Assembly (NCBI RefSeq): GCF_000718555.1
Contig: NZ_JOAN01000002.1
Coordinates: 372,001 to 436,000 of the forward strand
Source: Micromonospora chokoriensis
Lineage (GTDB): Bacteria > Actinomycetota > Actinomycetes > Mycobacteriales > Micromonosporaceae
Direction: 5' to 3'
DNA length: 64,000 nucleotides
Positions 8,036-16,462 of the stretch are shown here, in pieces; position 1 is the first letter of the stretch, and each line of letters opens with the position of its first letter. A model generated the notes under the pieces. That model saw nothing but the letters and a program-made list of their open reading frames with translations, did not search any database and was not told the DNA's origin. Made by a program: the position numbers and the translations under genes.

Positions 8036-9297
8036 CCGTGGAGCTGACGCTGCCGCCGTTCGACATGCCGGTCGAGCTGTCCGACGTGGACCTCTACGAC
8101 CCGCAGACGTACGTGCTGGCCGACCAGCACCCCACCTGGCGGACCATGCGCGCCAAGGCGCCGGTGTGGTGGCAGGAGCGGGCGGACGCCACCGGGTTCT
8201 GGTGCGTCACCCGGCACGCCGACTGCGAGAAGGTGGTGAAGGACTACCGCACGTTCAGCTCGCAGGAGGGCACCATCCTGGCGTCGGTGGGCGTCGGCGA
8301 CACGGCCGGCGGGCAGACCATCACGCTGACCGACCCGCCCGAGCACGCCGCGATCCGGGTGCCGTCGATGCGGGCCCTCGGGCACGCGGTCGTGCAGGAG
8401 CGGACGCCGTTCATCCGGGCCCGGGTCACCGAGCTGGTCGAGCCGTGTGACGACGGCGAGGTCGACTTCGCCCGGCTGATGCGGCGCCTACCGATGGTGC
8501 TGGCCGGCGAGTTCATGGGCATCCCACCGGAGCACTGGGACGACATCGCGCTGTGGGCGGCCGCCTGCGTGGCGCCCGACGACCCGGCCTACGCCCTCGG
8601 CGCCAACCCGGCGCAGACCCTGCGGCTGGCCCACCACCAACTCTTCGCGGTCTTCCGTGACCTGGTGCGGCACCGCCGTGCGCATCCCGGCAAGGACCTC
8701 ATCTCGGTGCTCATCGAGATCACCGACGCGATGAGCGGGCGGGACAAGCCGCTCGGCGAGTGGCAGGTGCTGCTGAACTGCTACAGCTTCATCCTCGGGG
8801 CCAACACCACCACGCCGAACGTCGCGAGCCACACGCTGCTGGCGCTGACCCAGCGACCCGAGCTGTGGCCCCGGCTGCGCGACGACCGCGGCGCCGTCGA
8901 GGGCCTGGTGGAGGAGGGCGTCCGCTGGTCCTCGCCCACCCACCACCTGGTGCGGCGGGCCACCGCTGACGTCGAGCTCGGCGGGGCCACGATCCGGGCC
9001 GGCGACTGGGTGTCGGCGTGGGTGGCCTCGGCGAACCGGGACGAGGCGGTGTTCGACGATCCCTACACCTTCGACATCGACCGACGCCCGAACCGGCACC
9101 TGGGTTTCGGCGGCGGCCCGCACTACTGCATCGGCGCGCCGATGTCCCGGCTCGCGCTGACCCTGCTCTTCGAAGAGCTGGTCCGCCGCTACGCGGGCTT
9201 CGAACTGACCGGGCCGCCGACGCACCTGCGGTCCAACTGGATCAACGGGCTGGTGTCGCTGCCGGTCCGGCAGGTGGGAAGGAACGCACCATGCTGA
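8032..9297 (+). CDS. Cytochrome P450 (tandem paralogue 1)
   Basis: A 421-aa P450 with heme loop FGGGPHYCIGAPMSR (Cys about 366). It is related to P450s that oxidise carrier-bound amino acids. The I helix reads LNCYSFILGANTTTPNVA (around residue 256), so the conserved acidic residue of the acid-alcohol pair is Asn. It is coupled to the A-T gene by a GTGA overlap and overlaps the next P450 gene. Its C-terminal block (RSNWINGLVSLPVR) is shared with the other two P450s, pointing to tandem duplication. The likely substrate is the amino acid bound to the A-T carrier or the stand-alone T protein. The reaction cannot be read from the sequence. Confidence 0.92.
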   Translation: MTVELTLPPFDMPVELSDVDLYDPQTYVLADQHPTWRTMRAKAPVWWQERADATGFWCVTRHADCEKVVKDYRTFSSQEGTILASVGVGDTAGGQTITLTDPPEHAAIRVPSMRALGHAVVQERTPFIRARVTELVEPCDDGEVDFARLMRRLPMVLAGEFMGIPPEHWDDIALWAAACVAPDDPAYALGANPAQTLRLAHHQLFAVFRDLVRHRRAHPGKDLISVLIEITDAMSGRDKPLGEWQVLLNCYSFILGANTTTPNVASHTLLALTQRPELWPRLRDDRGAVEGLVEEGVRWSSPTHHLVRRATADVELGGATIRAGDWVSAWVASANRDEAVFDDPYTFDIDRRPNRHLGFGGGPHYCIGAPMSRLALTLLFEELVRRYAGFELTGPPTHLRSNWINGLVSLPVRQVGRNAPC

Positions 9298-10556
9298 TGA
9301 CCGGACCGGCCGCCGACGAGCTCGCCGACCCGGTGGGCGAGATCGACCTCTACGACCCAGCGCGGTACGCCGCACGGTCCCAGCACGGCGCCTGGCACCG
9401 GCTGCGGCGCGACCACCCGATCTGGCCGCAGGAAACCCCGGACGGCATCCGGTTCTGGTCGGTGACCCGCTATCGGGACGTGGCCGCGGTGCTGATGGAC
9501 GACAAGAACTTCAGCTCCGAGCACGGCACCATCCTGGCCGTGGCGGCCGGCGACAGCGCGGGCGGCAAGACCATCAACCTGATGGACCAGCCCAAGCACG
9601 CCGACGTTCGACTGCCGACGATGCGGCTGATGTCCACCCACACCGTGCGCAACCGCGCCGACCAGGTGCGGGCCCGGGTGCGACGGCTGGTGGCGGACGT
9701 CTTCGACGCGGGCGGGACGGTGGACGTCGCGGAGCTCATGCTGCACCTGCCGATGTGCGCGGTCGGCGAGACCATCGGCCTGCCGGAATCGATCTTCGAT
9801 GATCTACCACGGTGGGCGATGGCCGGGGTCGCGCCGGAGGACCCGCAGTACGCCGAGGGCAGCCCCGCCGAGACCCTGCGCAAGGCACACCACAACCTGA
9901 TCGCCGTCTTCTCCGAGCTGATCCGATACAAGCAGGCGCACCCCGCCGACGACGTGGTCTCGGTGCTGCTCGGGTTGCGCCCGGACGGCCGGCCGATGGA
10001 CGCGCACGAGGTGCTGCTGAACTGCTACAGCTTCGCGATGGGCTCGGTGACGACCACCGCCCAGGTGGCCTCGCACCTGATCCTGGCGCTGGCCGAGCAG
10101 CCGGAGGCGTGGCAGCGGCTGCGCAGCACGCCGGGGCTGGTGCCGGCCGCCGTCGAGGAGAGCCTGCGCTGGGCCTCGCCGACCAACCACCTGCTGCGGC
10201 GCACCAACGCCCCGGTGGAGATCGCCGGCACCCGCTTGGAGGCCGGGGAGCTGGTCGCGGCCTGGGTGGCGTCGGCGGATCGGGACGACGCGATCTTCGC
10301 CGACCCGTACACCTTCGACCCCGGCCGCAACCCCAACCCGCACCTCGCCTTCGGCCTGGGCCCGCACCGCTGCATCGGTGGCCCGCCGGCCCAGCAGGTG
10401 CTCGGCGTGCTGCTGGAGGAGATGATCGACCGGCTGAGCGAGTTCCACGTCGCCGGGCCGGTCACCCATCTGACCTCGAACTTCATCAACGGCATCACCA
10501 GTCTGCCGGTGGACTTCCAGCCGGTGTCGGCCCGCCGGGCGGCGGTGATCACGTGA
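9291..10556 (+). CDS. Cytochrome P450 (tandem paralogue 2)
   Basis: A 421-aa P450 with heme loop FGLGPHRCIGGPPAQ (Cys about 361). The I helix is LNCYSFAMGSVTTTAQVA, where Val occupies the place of the conserved acidic residue. It is clearly paralogous to its two neighbours along the whole length (shared SLRWASPTNHLLRR and SNFINGITSLPV blocks). The gene starts at ATG 9291, inside the end of the previous gene, and its own stop overlaps the GTG of the carrier-protein gene. This order of P450, P450, carrier, P450 suggests sequential or complex-bound oxidation of one carrier-tethered substrate. Confidence 0.92.
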   Translation: MLMTGPAADELADPVGEIDLYDPARYAARSQHGAWHRLRRDHPIWPQETPDGIRFWSVTRYRDVAAVLMDDKNFSSEHGTILAVAAGDSAGGKTINLMDQPKHADVRLPTMRLMSTHTVRNRADQVRARVRRLVADVFDAGGTVDVAELMLHLPMCAVGETIGLPESIFDDLPRWAMAGVAPEDPQYAEGSPAETLRKAHHNLIAVFSELIRYKQAHPADDVVSVLLGLRPDGRPMDAHEVLLNCYSFAMGSVTTTAQVASHLILALAEQPEAWQRLRSTPGLVPAAVEESLRWASPTNHLLRRTNAPVEIAGTRLEAGELVAAWVASADRDDAIFADPYTFDPGRNPNPHLAFGLGPHRCIGGPPAQQVLGVLLEEMIDRLSEFHVAGPVTHLTSNFINGITSLPVDFQPVSARRAAVIT

Positions 10557-10861
10557 ACGACCCGCAACAGGACACCGTGGTGCGGCGGGAGGAGCGGGAG
10601 CTCTCGTCGGACTACCGGGCGCCGGGCAGCCCGCTCGAACAGGAACTGGCCCGGATGTGGAGCGAATACCTCAAGGTCGACCGGATCGGGGTGGACGACG
10701 ACTTCTTCGAGCTCGGCGGCCACTCGCTGCGGGCCGCGGACCTGCTAGTGGCCACCGAGCGCGCGATGGGCGTGCATGTGCCGGCCACCACGCTCTACCT
10801 GCAGCCCACCATCGCCGAGCTGGCCGAGGCGATCGAGCAGCTCCGGGACGGTGGATCGTGA
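10553..10861 (+). CDS. Stand-alone thiolation (peptidyl carrier) protein
   Basis: A 102-aa protein consisting of one T domain. After an N-terminal extension of about 25 residues comes LEQELARMWSEYLKVDRIGV and the phosphopantetheine site FFELGGHSLRAADLL (Ser about 60). It overlaps both flanking P450 genes by 4 nt. A free carrier among three P450s implies that one oxidation substrate is held here rather than on the A-T didomain. It has no adenylation domain of its own and must be charged by the A-T protein or another A domain. Confidence 0.93.
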   Translation: MNDPQQDTVVRREERELSSDYRAPGSPLEQELARMWSEYLKVDRIGVDDDFFELGGHSLRAADLLVATERAMGVHVPATTLYLQPTIAELAEAIEQLRDGGS

Positions 10862-12093
10862 GGCTGACCCCACCCGATCCGGGCCGGCCGGTGGACCTCG
10901 GCGCCGACCTGACCGATCCGGCGTATTACGTCGACGGCGACCCGCACGCGGTGTGGCGCGAGCTGCGCCGCACGGCGCCGGTGTCGCTGCGGCAGACCGG
11001 CGCCGGGATCGAATACTGGTCGGTCACCCGACACCCCGACGTCGATCGGGTGCTGCGCGACCACCGGTCGTTCACCTCCACCCGCGGCACCTTCCTCAAC
11101 GTGCTCGGCCGACCCGACCCGGCGGCCGGCCGGCAGCTCGCCGCCACCGACCCGCCGCGCCACACGGCGATGCGCAGCCCGCTGCACCAGACCCTGTCGC
11201 TGCGCTCCACGGCCGGCGAGGACCCGATGATCCGGGAACGCGTACGGGCGCTGCTGATGCCCTCCGTCGAGGCCGGCGAGATGGACGTCGCCACGGTGAT
11301 GTCCGGCCTGCCGGTCGCGGTGCTCGGCAGCATGATGGCGCTGCCCGCCGACGACTGGCAGCAGCTCACCGACCTGGCCGCGATGGCTGTCGCCCCGGAC
11401 GAGCCGGCCCGCATGCTGCCCAAGGGCCCACAGGCGACGCTGCAACGCGCGCATCGCGCGCTGTTCGCCTATTTTCAGGACAAGGCCCACGAGCGGCGCG
11501 AGAACCCGGGATCCGATCTGATGAGCGCGCTGCTCGACCTGCGGATCGACGACCAGCCCGACCCGGGCAGCATGGTGTCCAACTGCTACAGCCTGATGGT
11601 GGGTGCCGCCACCTGGCCGCACGCCGCCACGGCTGGCCTCTACCAACTGGCGGAGAGCGGGCGGTACGCCGAATACGCCGGCCGGCCCGAGCTGCTCGAC
11701 CCGCTGATCGAGGAGGCTTTCCGGTGGGCCTCGCCGGCCAACCACTTCCTGCGACATGCCACGACAGAGGTCGAGCTGGGCGGGGTACGGCTGCCGGCCG
11801 GCGCGCCGGTGGTGGTCTGGTTGGGCTCGGCCAACCGGGACGAGGCAGTCTTCACCGACCCGTACGCCTTCGACCCGGCCCGGTGGCCCAACCGGCATCT
11901 GGCCTTCGGCAGCGGCCCGCACAACTGCCTCGGCGCACCCCTCGCTCGCCGCATGATCCGGCACGTGTTCACCGAGATGTTCGAGCTGGTCACCGACGTC
12001 GCGCCGGCCGGGCCGCCGAGCCACGTGGCGTCCAACTTCGTGGCCGGCTACCGGCACGCCCCAGTAAAGCTTGAGGTGGCTCAGCATGGCTGA
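10858..12093 (+). CDS. Cytochrome P450 (tandem paralogue 3)
   Basis: A 411-aa P450 with heme loop FGSGPHNCLGAPLAR (Cys about 356). It is the most diverged of the tandem trio. The I helix is SNCYSLMVGAATWPHAA (around 249), lacking the acidic residue and the usual TT pair. This is unusual for a monooxygenase and could indicate non-hydroxylating chemistry. The family blocks FRWASPANHFLRH and SNFVAGYRH are kept. It starts at GTG 10858, overlapping the carrier-protein stop. The ferredoxin gene begins 8 nt before its stop, so the likely redox partner is co-translated. Confidence 0.9.
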   Translation: MRLTPPDPGRPVDLGADLTDPAYYVDGDPHAVWRELRRTAPVSLRQTGAGIEYWSVTRHPDVDRVLRDHRSFTSTRGTFLNVLGRPDPAAGRQLAATDPPRHTAMRSPLHQTLSLRSTAGEDPMIRERVRALLMPSVEAGEMDVATVMSGLPVAVLGSMMALPADDWQQLTDLAAMAVAPDEPARMLPKGPQATLQRAHRALFAYFQDKAHERRENPGSDLMSALLDLRIDDQPDPGSMVSNCYSLMVGAATWPHAATAGLYQLAESGRYAEYAGRPELLDPLIEEAFRWASPANHFLRHATTEVELGGVRLPAGAPVVVWLGSANRDEAVFTDPYAFDPARWPNRHLAFGSGPHNCLGAPLARRMIRHVFTEMFELVTDVAPAGPPSHVASNFVAGYRHAPVKLEVAQHG

Positions 12094-12289
12094 CCAGGTG
12101 CGCGTGACGGTCGACCGGGAACGCTGTGTCGGGTCGGCGACCTGCACGGTGGTCGCGGCCGGCCTCTTCGAGCTGGACGAGCACGACCGCGCGGTGCCGC
12201 TGACCGAGGTGGTCAGCGACGCCGACGTGGTCGACCAGGCGGCCCAACTCTGCCCGACCGCGGCGATCCACCTGAGCCCGGCGGACTAG
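12086..12289 (+). CDS. Ferredoxin (P450 redox partner)
   Basis: A 67-aa single-cluster ferredoxin. Cysteines lie in RCVGSATCTVVA (about 13 and 19) and LCPTAAI near the C-terminus. This is the pattern of small actinomycete [3Fe-4S]-type ferredoxins encoded beside P450s. It is the last gene of the operon starting at 2233 and would feed electrons to the P450s just upstream. Its TAG stop lies within the left end of the palindromic element at 12286. Confidence 0.93.
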   Translation: MADQVRVTVDRERCVGSATCTVVAAGLFELDEHDRAVPLTEVVSDADVVDQAAQLCPTAAIHLSPAD

Positions 12290-12454
12290 CGCCTGTTTCA
12301 TAAGGGCGGTCGAGCCGAGGCGGAGTCCGGGCGGCGGTCCGGCAAGGCGCGGTTTCGTTCGGATACCGGTGTTGTATCTGGACGAAACCGCAACGCCGCC
12401 GGTCGTCGTCCGGGCCCGCCGCAGGCCGGCCAGTTCTTATGAAACAGGCGCTAG
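12286..12454. repeat. 169-bp nested palindrome with 19-bp perfect inverted ends (MITE-like or bidirectional terminator)
   Basis: The ends are perfect inverted repeats: CTAGCGCCTGTTTCATAAG at 12286-12304 and its reverse complement at 12436-12454. The interior is also symmetric about position 12370: GCGGTTTCGT at 12349-12358 pairs with 12382-12391, and GATAC at 12362-12366 pairs with 12374-12378. The terminal CTAG supplies the stop codon of both flanking convergent genes (ferredoxin and DinB). The long terminal repeats and CTAG borders resemble a non-autonomous insertion element. A very large bidirectional terminator is the alternative. No ORF is supported inside. Confidence 0.7.
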
Positions 12455-12990
12455 TCGCCGGTCACCCCGTCGTACGCCTCGCGCAGCAGGTCGGCGTGGC
12501 CGAGGTGCCGGGCGTACTCCTCGATCAGGTGCACCACGATCCAGCGCAGCGTCGGCCCCTCGCGGTCCGGCCAGGGCCGGCCGGACAGCTGGTCGAGCCC
12601 GCCGGTCGCCAACGCGGCGGCGGTGAGCTCACGGCCTCGGGCGACCCAGTGCTCCCACAGGGCGGTCAACTCCTCGGGGCTGTCGTCGGCGGCCGACTCC
12701 CAGGGCCAGTCGCCGTCGGTCGACCAGTTGACCGCCGCCCACGGCGGCTGCTCCTCGTGGGCGTGCAGGTTGTAGGAGAGCCAGAAATACTCCACCCAGG
12801 CCAGGTGCTTGAGCACCCCGCCGAGGCTGATCGGGGAGGCCACCAGGCGGGCCCGCAGGCCGTCGGCGCCGACCCCGGCGGTCTTCCAGGCGAGCGTGGC
12901 CCGCTGGAAGTCGAGGAAACCGAGCAGCGTCTCGACCTCGGTGCCGGCGCCTGGCGGCTCGGGGCGGCCTTGATCGTCCCAAGTGGTCAT
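12451..12990 (-). CDS. DinB-family protein (DUF664-like)
   Basis: A 179-aa protein of the DinB/mycothiol-dependent four-helix-bundle superfamily. Candidate metal-ligand histidines are in VLKHLAWVEYFW (about residue 61) and in VVHLIEEYARHLGHADLLRE (near 153-166). Members act as thiol-dependent S-transferases or are uncharacterised. In actinomycetes they are often stand-alone housekeeping proteins, so a role in this pathway is uncertain. The start is ATG 12990, since the longer frame to 13086 would run into the neighbouring promoter. The gene converges on the ferredoxin across the palindromic element, which provides its TAG stop. Confidence 0.75.
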   Translation of the reverse strand: MTTWDDQGRPEPPGAGTEVETLLGFLDFQRATLAWKTAGVGADGLRARLVASPISLGGVLKHLAWVEYFWLSYNLHAHEEQPPWAAVNWSTDGDWPWESAADDSPEELTALWEHWVARGRELTAAALATGGLDQLSGRPWPDREGPTLRWIVVHLIEEYARHLGHADLLREAYDGVTGD

Positions 12991-13013
12991 GCCCTGACCG
13001 TACCGGCGGCCCA

Positions 13014-13031
13014 GTCGCAAGAACACCTGAC
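13014..13031 (+). promoter_or_regulatory. Cluster box (divergent copy) upstream of the FAAL synthetase
   Basis: GTCGCAAGAACACCTGAC keeps the outer arms of the box. A TTGGCT hexamer lies 23 nt downstream (13055-13060), and the GTG start at 13102 follows. This is one of the weaker copies, but the spacing is the same as elsewhere. Confidence 0.4.
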
Positions 13032-13101
13032 AGGCGGGACCGTGTGCCGCCGGGTTGGCTGGGAGGTGGAGCGGGTCGATCGGCACATCGGAAGGACAGC
13101 A

Positions 13102-16100
13102 GTGGGCACCCAGACCATCAGGACCATCGCCGAGCTGCTACGCCGGCGGGCCAGCGAGCTTCCCGGTCACCTCGGATACCGGTTCCTCGCCGACGGCGAG
13201 GACGAGCAGATGCTGCTCACGTACGCGGAGGCGGACGCGCGGGCCGCCGGGATCGCCGCTGCCCTACGGGATTCCGGTAGCGCTCCCGGTGATCGGGTGC
13301 TGCTCCTGCTGCCGCCGGGCCTCGACTACGTCACGGCGTTCTTCGGCTGCCTCTACGCCGGAGTCATCGCGGTGCCGGTCTATCCGCCGGACCCGTTCGC
13401 GCTGGAGCGGACCCTTCCCCGGCTCGCCGCCGTGGCCCGCGACGCCGGCCCGGCGATCGCCCTGACCACCTCGCCACTGCTGGGATTCCTCGACGACGTG
13501 GCGCGCCTCGCCCCCGAGCTGGGCGCACTGCGCTGGATCGCGGTGGACGAGACCGAGGCCGACCCGGCCGGCGACGTCTTCTCGGACGAGCCGGAGGCCA
13601 CGGCGCTGCTGCAGTACACGTCCGGCTCCACCTCGACGCCGCGCGGGGTGATGCTGTCGCACGCCAACCTGCTGCACAACTCCGGGCTGATCCGCGGCTT
13701 CTTCGACACCAGCGAGCAGGACAGCGGCGTCTCCTGGCTGCCGCCCTATCACGACATGGGCCTGATCGGCGGCCTGCTGCAGCCGCTGCACGCCGGAGCC
13801 ACCGTCACACTGATGTCGCCGCTGCACTTCCTCGAGGAACCCATGCGCTGGCTGCGGGCGGTGCACAAATACGGCGCCTCGATCAGCGGCGGCCCGAACT
13901 TCGCCTATGAGCTGTGCGTCCGTAAGTCCGACCCGGCTCAGGTCGCACAGCTCGACCTGAGCGGCTGGCGGGTGGCCTTCAACGGGGCCGAGCCGATTCG
14001 CCCGGACACGCTGCGCCGGTTCGCCCGCACGTTCGCCCCGGCCGGCTTCCGGGCGGAGGCGTTTCTGCCCTGCTACGGCCTGGCCGAGGCGACGCTCATC
14101 GTCTCCGCCGCCCGGGGCGCCCGCGAGGTGACCGCCGACGGCCTGCCGGCTCCCCTGGTCAGCTGCGGGCGACCGGCCGACGACCAGCGGGTCGCCGTCG
14201 TCGACCCGGCCACCGCCGAGCCCGTCCCGGACGGCACGGTGGGCGAGATCTTGGTGGCCGGCCCCAGCGTGGCGAAGGGCTATTGGAATCAGCCCGACCA
14301 GACCGCGCGGGTCTTCGGCACCGGCTTCCTGCGCACCGGCGACCTGGGCTTCCTCGACGGCGGCGAGCTCGTCGTGACCGGCCGGCTCAAGGACCTGCTG
14401 ATCGTGCGCGGCCGCAACCACTACCCGCAGGACATCGAGCACACCGTGGAGCGCACCGACCCGGTGGTGCGGCCCGGCTGCGCGGCGGCTTTCCTGGTGC
14501 CGGGCGACGACGAGGACCGGCTGGTCGTGGTGCTGGAGGCGCGGCGCGGCGCGGCGGAACTGGACGTCGGTGACCTCGCGGGTCGGATCCGCCGGGCGAT
14601 CGCCGAGGAGCACGGCGTGCAGGTGCACACGGTGGCGCTGGTGCGGGCCGGCGGTCTACCCAAGACGTCCAGCGGCAAGATCCAGCGGTGGCGGTGCCGC
14701 GAGCTGTTCTGCGACGGCGAGCTGCCCGAGCTGGGCCGGGTGTCGACCTCCGAAGACGCTGCCACCGCACCGTCGGTCACGGCCGAAGAGGTGCTGTCGG
14801 CACCGGCCGGCGAACGCCACGGTCGGCTGGAGGCCTACCTGCTCGGCCACATGGCCCAGCTGGGCGGGGTCGCGCCCGACGACGTCGAGCGCGGCGAGCC
14901 GCTGCTGAACGCCGGCCTCGACTCGCTCGCCGTCGTTCAGCTCAAGCAGCGGATGGCGGTGGAGCTGGGCGTGACGCTGCCGCTCGCCCCGCTGCTCAGC
15001 GGCGCCAGCCTGACGCAGGTCGCCGGCCTGCTCGCCGAGCAGCTCGACGAGCCGGCCGCGCGGCCGGCACCGACGTCGGCGCCGGTGCACGACGATGACC
15101 AGGAGCCGACCGGCCCGCTGGCAGCCAACCAGCGGTGGATGTGGGTGCTGCAGCACCTGGAGCCGGCCAGCACCGTCTATACCATCGCGGTGGCGCTACG
15201 CCTGCTGTCGCCGGTGGACCCGGAGGTGCTGCGTCGCGCGCTGGGCGTCCTGGTGGCCCGCCATCCGATCCTGCGCACGACCTTCCCCCGCAGGGGCAGC
15301 ACGCCCGTGCAGGTGGTGCACCCGACCGGGTCGCCGGCGTTTCGCGAGCACGACGCAGACGGGCTGACCGAGGCCGAGCTGGCCGACCGGCTGTCGGACG
15401 TCGCGCACACCCCGTTCGACCTGGTGGCGGGGCCGTTGCTGCGCGCCGACCTGTTCCGGCGCCCCGGCGGCGACGTGCTGCTGCTGTCGATGCATCACAT
15501 CATCGCCGACTTCTACGCGGCGACCATCCTGGCCCGGGAACTCGCCCAGGCATACGCCGCCGAGCAGGCCGGGCGGCCGCTCGCGCTGCCGGCGCCCCGA
15601 GCCACCTATCTGGACGTGGTCGCCGATCAGCGGGCCGTCCTGAGCGACCCGGAGTCCGCCGGCCGGCTCAAGGATTACTGGGACGACCAGGTGGGCGCCG
15701 GCGTGCCGGGGTTGTCGCTGCCCGGCTCGCGGCGAGACGGCGCCGGCCGGGGCGGGTCGCACACGTTCGTGCTCTCCGCCGACCTGACCCGACGGTTGCA
15801 CGAACGGGCCGCCACCGAGAGGGTGACGCTGCAGGTACTGCTGCTCGCCGCCTACCAGACGCTGCTGCACGGACAGAGCGGCAAGGACGACGTGGCCGTC
15901 GGCGTGAGCGCGGCCGCGCGCACCCGGCTGGAGTTCACCGACGTGGTCGGTTGCTGCACCAACCCGGTCATGGTGCGCAGCCGGACCACCGAACGGGAGC
16001 CGTTCCGCGACCTGCTGGCGCGCACCCGGACCGGGGTGATCGACGCGCTGGAGCACCAGGACTACCCGATGATCGTGCTTGCCGAGCGGCACCGGACCAC

Positions 16101-16458
16101 GCACCGTGGGCGGCTGCTGTTCGAGACGATGTTCACCGTGAACCGGTCGCCGGACGGTGACGACCTGGCGCCGGCCATCTCGATCGGCCTGGGCGGGGTC
16201 CGCCGCAAGCTCGGTCCGCTCGAGGTGGAGACGATCGCGCTGCCGCCCGGCGAGGCCACCCGGCCGCTGGACCTCGCGATGGCCGAGGTCGGCGGGGTGC
16301 TGCACGGCCTGCTGCGGTACGGGGCGGGGGTGCTCGACGACATCTCGGCGGAGGCGTTCGCCGGCCGCTACACCCAGGTGCTGGAGCTGCTGGCCGCCGA
16401 CGCCGATCGCGAGGTCGGCGAGTTGGCCCGCGGCGCATCCCGGGCGACGCCGGCCTGA
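13102..16458 (+). CDS. NRPS loading protein: fatty acyl-AMP ligase - T - C
   Basis: A 1118-aa protein. Residues about 1-570 form a fatty acyl-AMP ligase: LQYTSGSTSTPRGVMLSH near 170, SWLPPYHDMGLIGG, CYGLAEATL and the C-terminal Lys in PKTSSGKIQR. The SWLPPxHDMGL block is characteristic of FAALs as opposed to amino-acid A domains. The T domain has GLDSLAVVQL (Ser about 609). The C domain (about 670-1100) has the active site MHHIIADF (near 798). The protein activates a fatty acid as the acyl adenylate, loads it and condenses it with the first amino acid. It therefore starts an N-acylated (lipo)peptide. Its start, GTG 13102, is preceded by GGAAGGA. The next plus-strand synthetase (17332) begins with a T domain, a natural acceptor. 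Confidence 0.93.
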   Translation: MGTQTIRTIAELLRRRASELPGHLGYRFLADGEDEQMLLTYAEADARAAGIAAALRDSGSAPGDRVLLLLPPGLDYVTAFFGCLYAGVIAVPVYPPDPFALERTLPRLAAVARDAGPAIALTTSPLLGFLDDVARLAPELGALRWIAVDETEADPAGDVFSDEPEATALLQYTSGSTSTPRGVMLSHANLLHNSGLIRGFFDTSEQDSGVSWLPPYHDMGLIGGLLQPLHAGATVTLMSPLHFLEEPMRWLRAVHKYGASISGGPNFAYELCVRKSDPAQVAQLDLSGWRVAFNGAEPIRPDTLRRFARTFAPAGFRAEAFLPCYGLAEATLIVSAARGAREVTADGLPAPLVSCGRPADDQRVAVVDPATAEPVPDGTVGEILVAGPSVAKGYWNQPDQTARVFGTGFLRTGDLGFLDGGELVVTGRLKDLLIVRGRNHYPQDIEHTVERTDPVVRPGCAAAFLVPGDDEDRLVVVLEARRGAAELDVGDLAGRIRRAIAEEHGVQVHTVALVRAGGLPKTSSGKIQRWRCRELFCDGELPELGRVSTSEDAATAPSVTAEEVLSAPAGERHGRLEAYLLGHMAQLGGVAPDDVERGEPLLNAGLDSLAVVQLKQRMAVELGVTLPLAPLLSGASLTQVAGLLAEQLDEPAARPAPTSAPVHDDDQEPTGPLAANQRWMWVLQHLEPASTVYTIAVALRLLSPVDPEVLRRALGVLVARHPILRTTFPRRGSTPVQVVHPTGSPAFREHDADGLTEAELADRLSDVAHTPFDLVAGPLLRADLFRRPGGDVLLLSMHHIIADFYAATILARELAQAYAAEQAGRPLALPAPRATYLDVVADQRAVLSDPESAGRLKDYWDDQVGAGVPGLSLPGSRRDGAGRGGSHTFVLSADLTRRLHERAATERVTLQVLLLAAYQTLLHGQSGKDDVAVGVSAAARTRLEFTDVVGCCTNPVMVRSRTTEREPFRDLLARTRTGVIDALEHQDYPMIVLAERHRTTHRGRLLFETMFTVNRSPDGDDLAPAISIGLGGVRRKLGPLEVETIALPPGEATRPLDLAMAEVGGVLHGLLRYGAGVLDDISAEAFAGRYTQVLELLAADADREVGELARGASRATPA

Positions 16459-16462
16459 GGGG

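Noticed and set aside
2703..12093. Quinoxaline or hydroxyquinaldic acid pathway (TDO + A-T + P450 + thioesterase, as in echinomycin or thiocoraline)
   Set aside because: The heme protein is coupled to a VOC protein and a GGT homologue, which fit the tyrosine-derived 4-alkylproline pathway. The A-T code, read by eye, does not look tryptophan-like.
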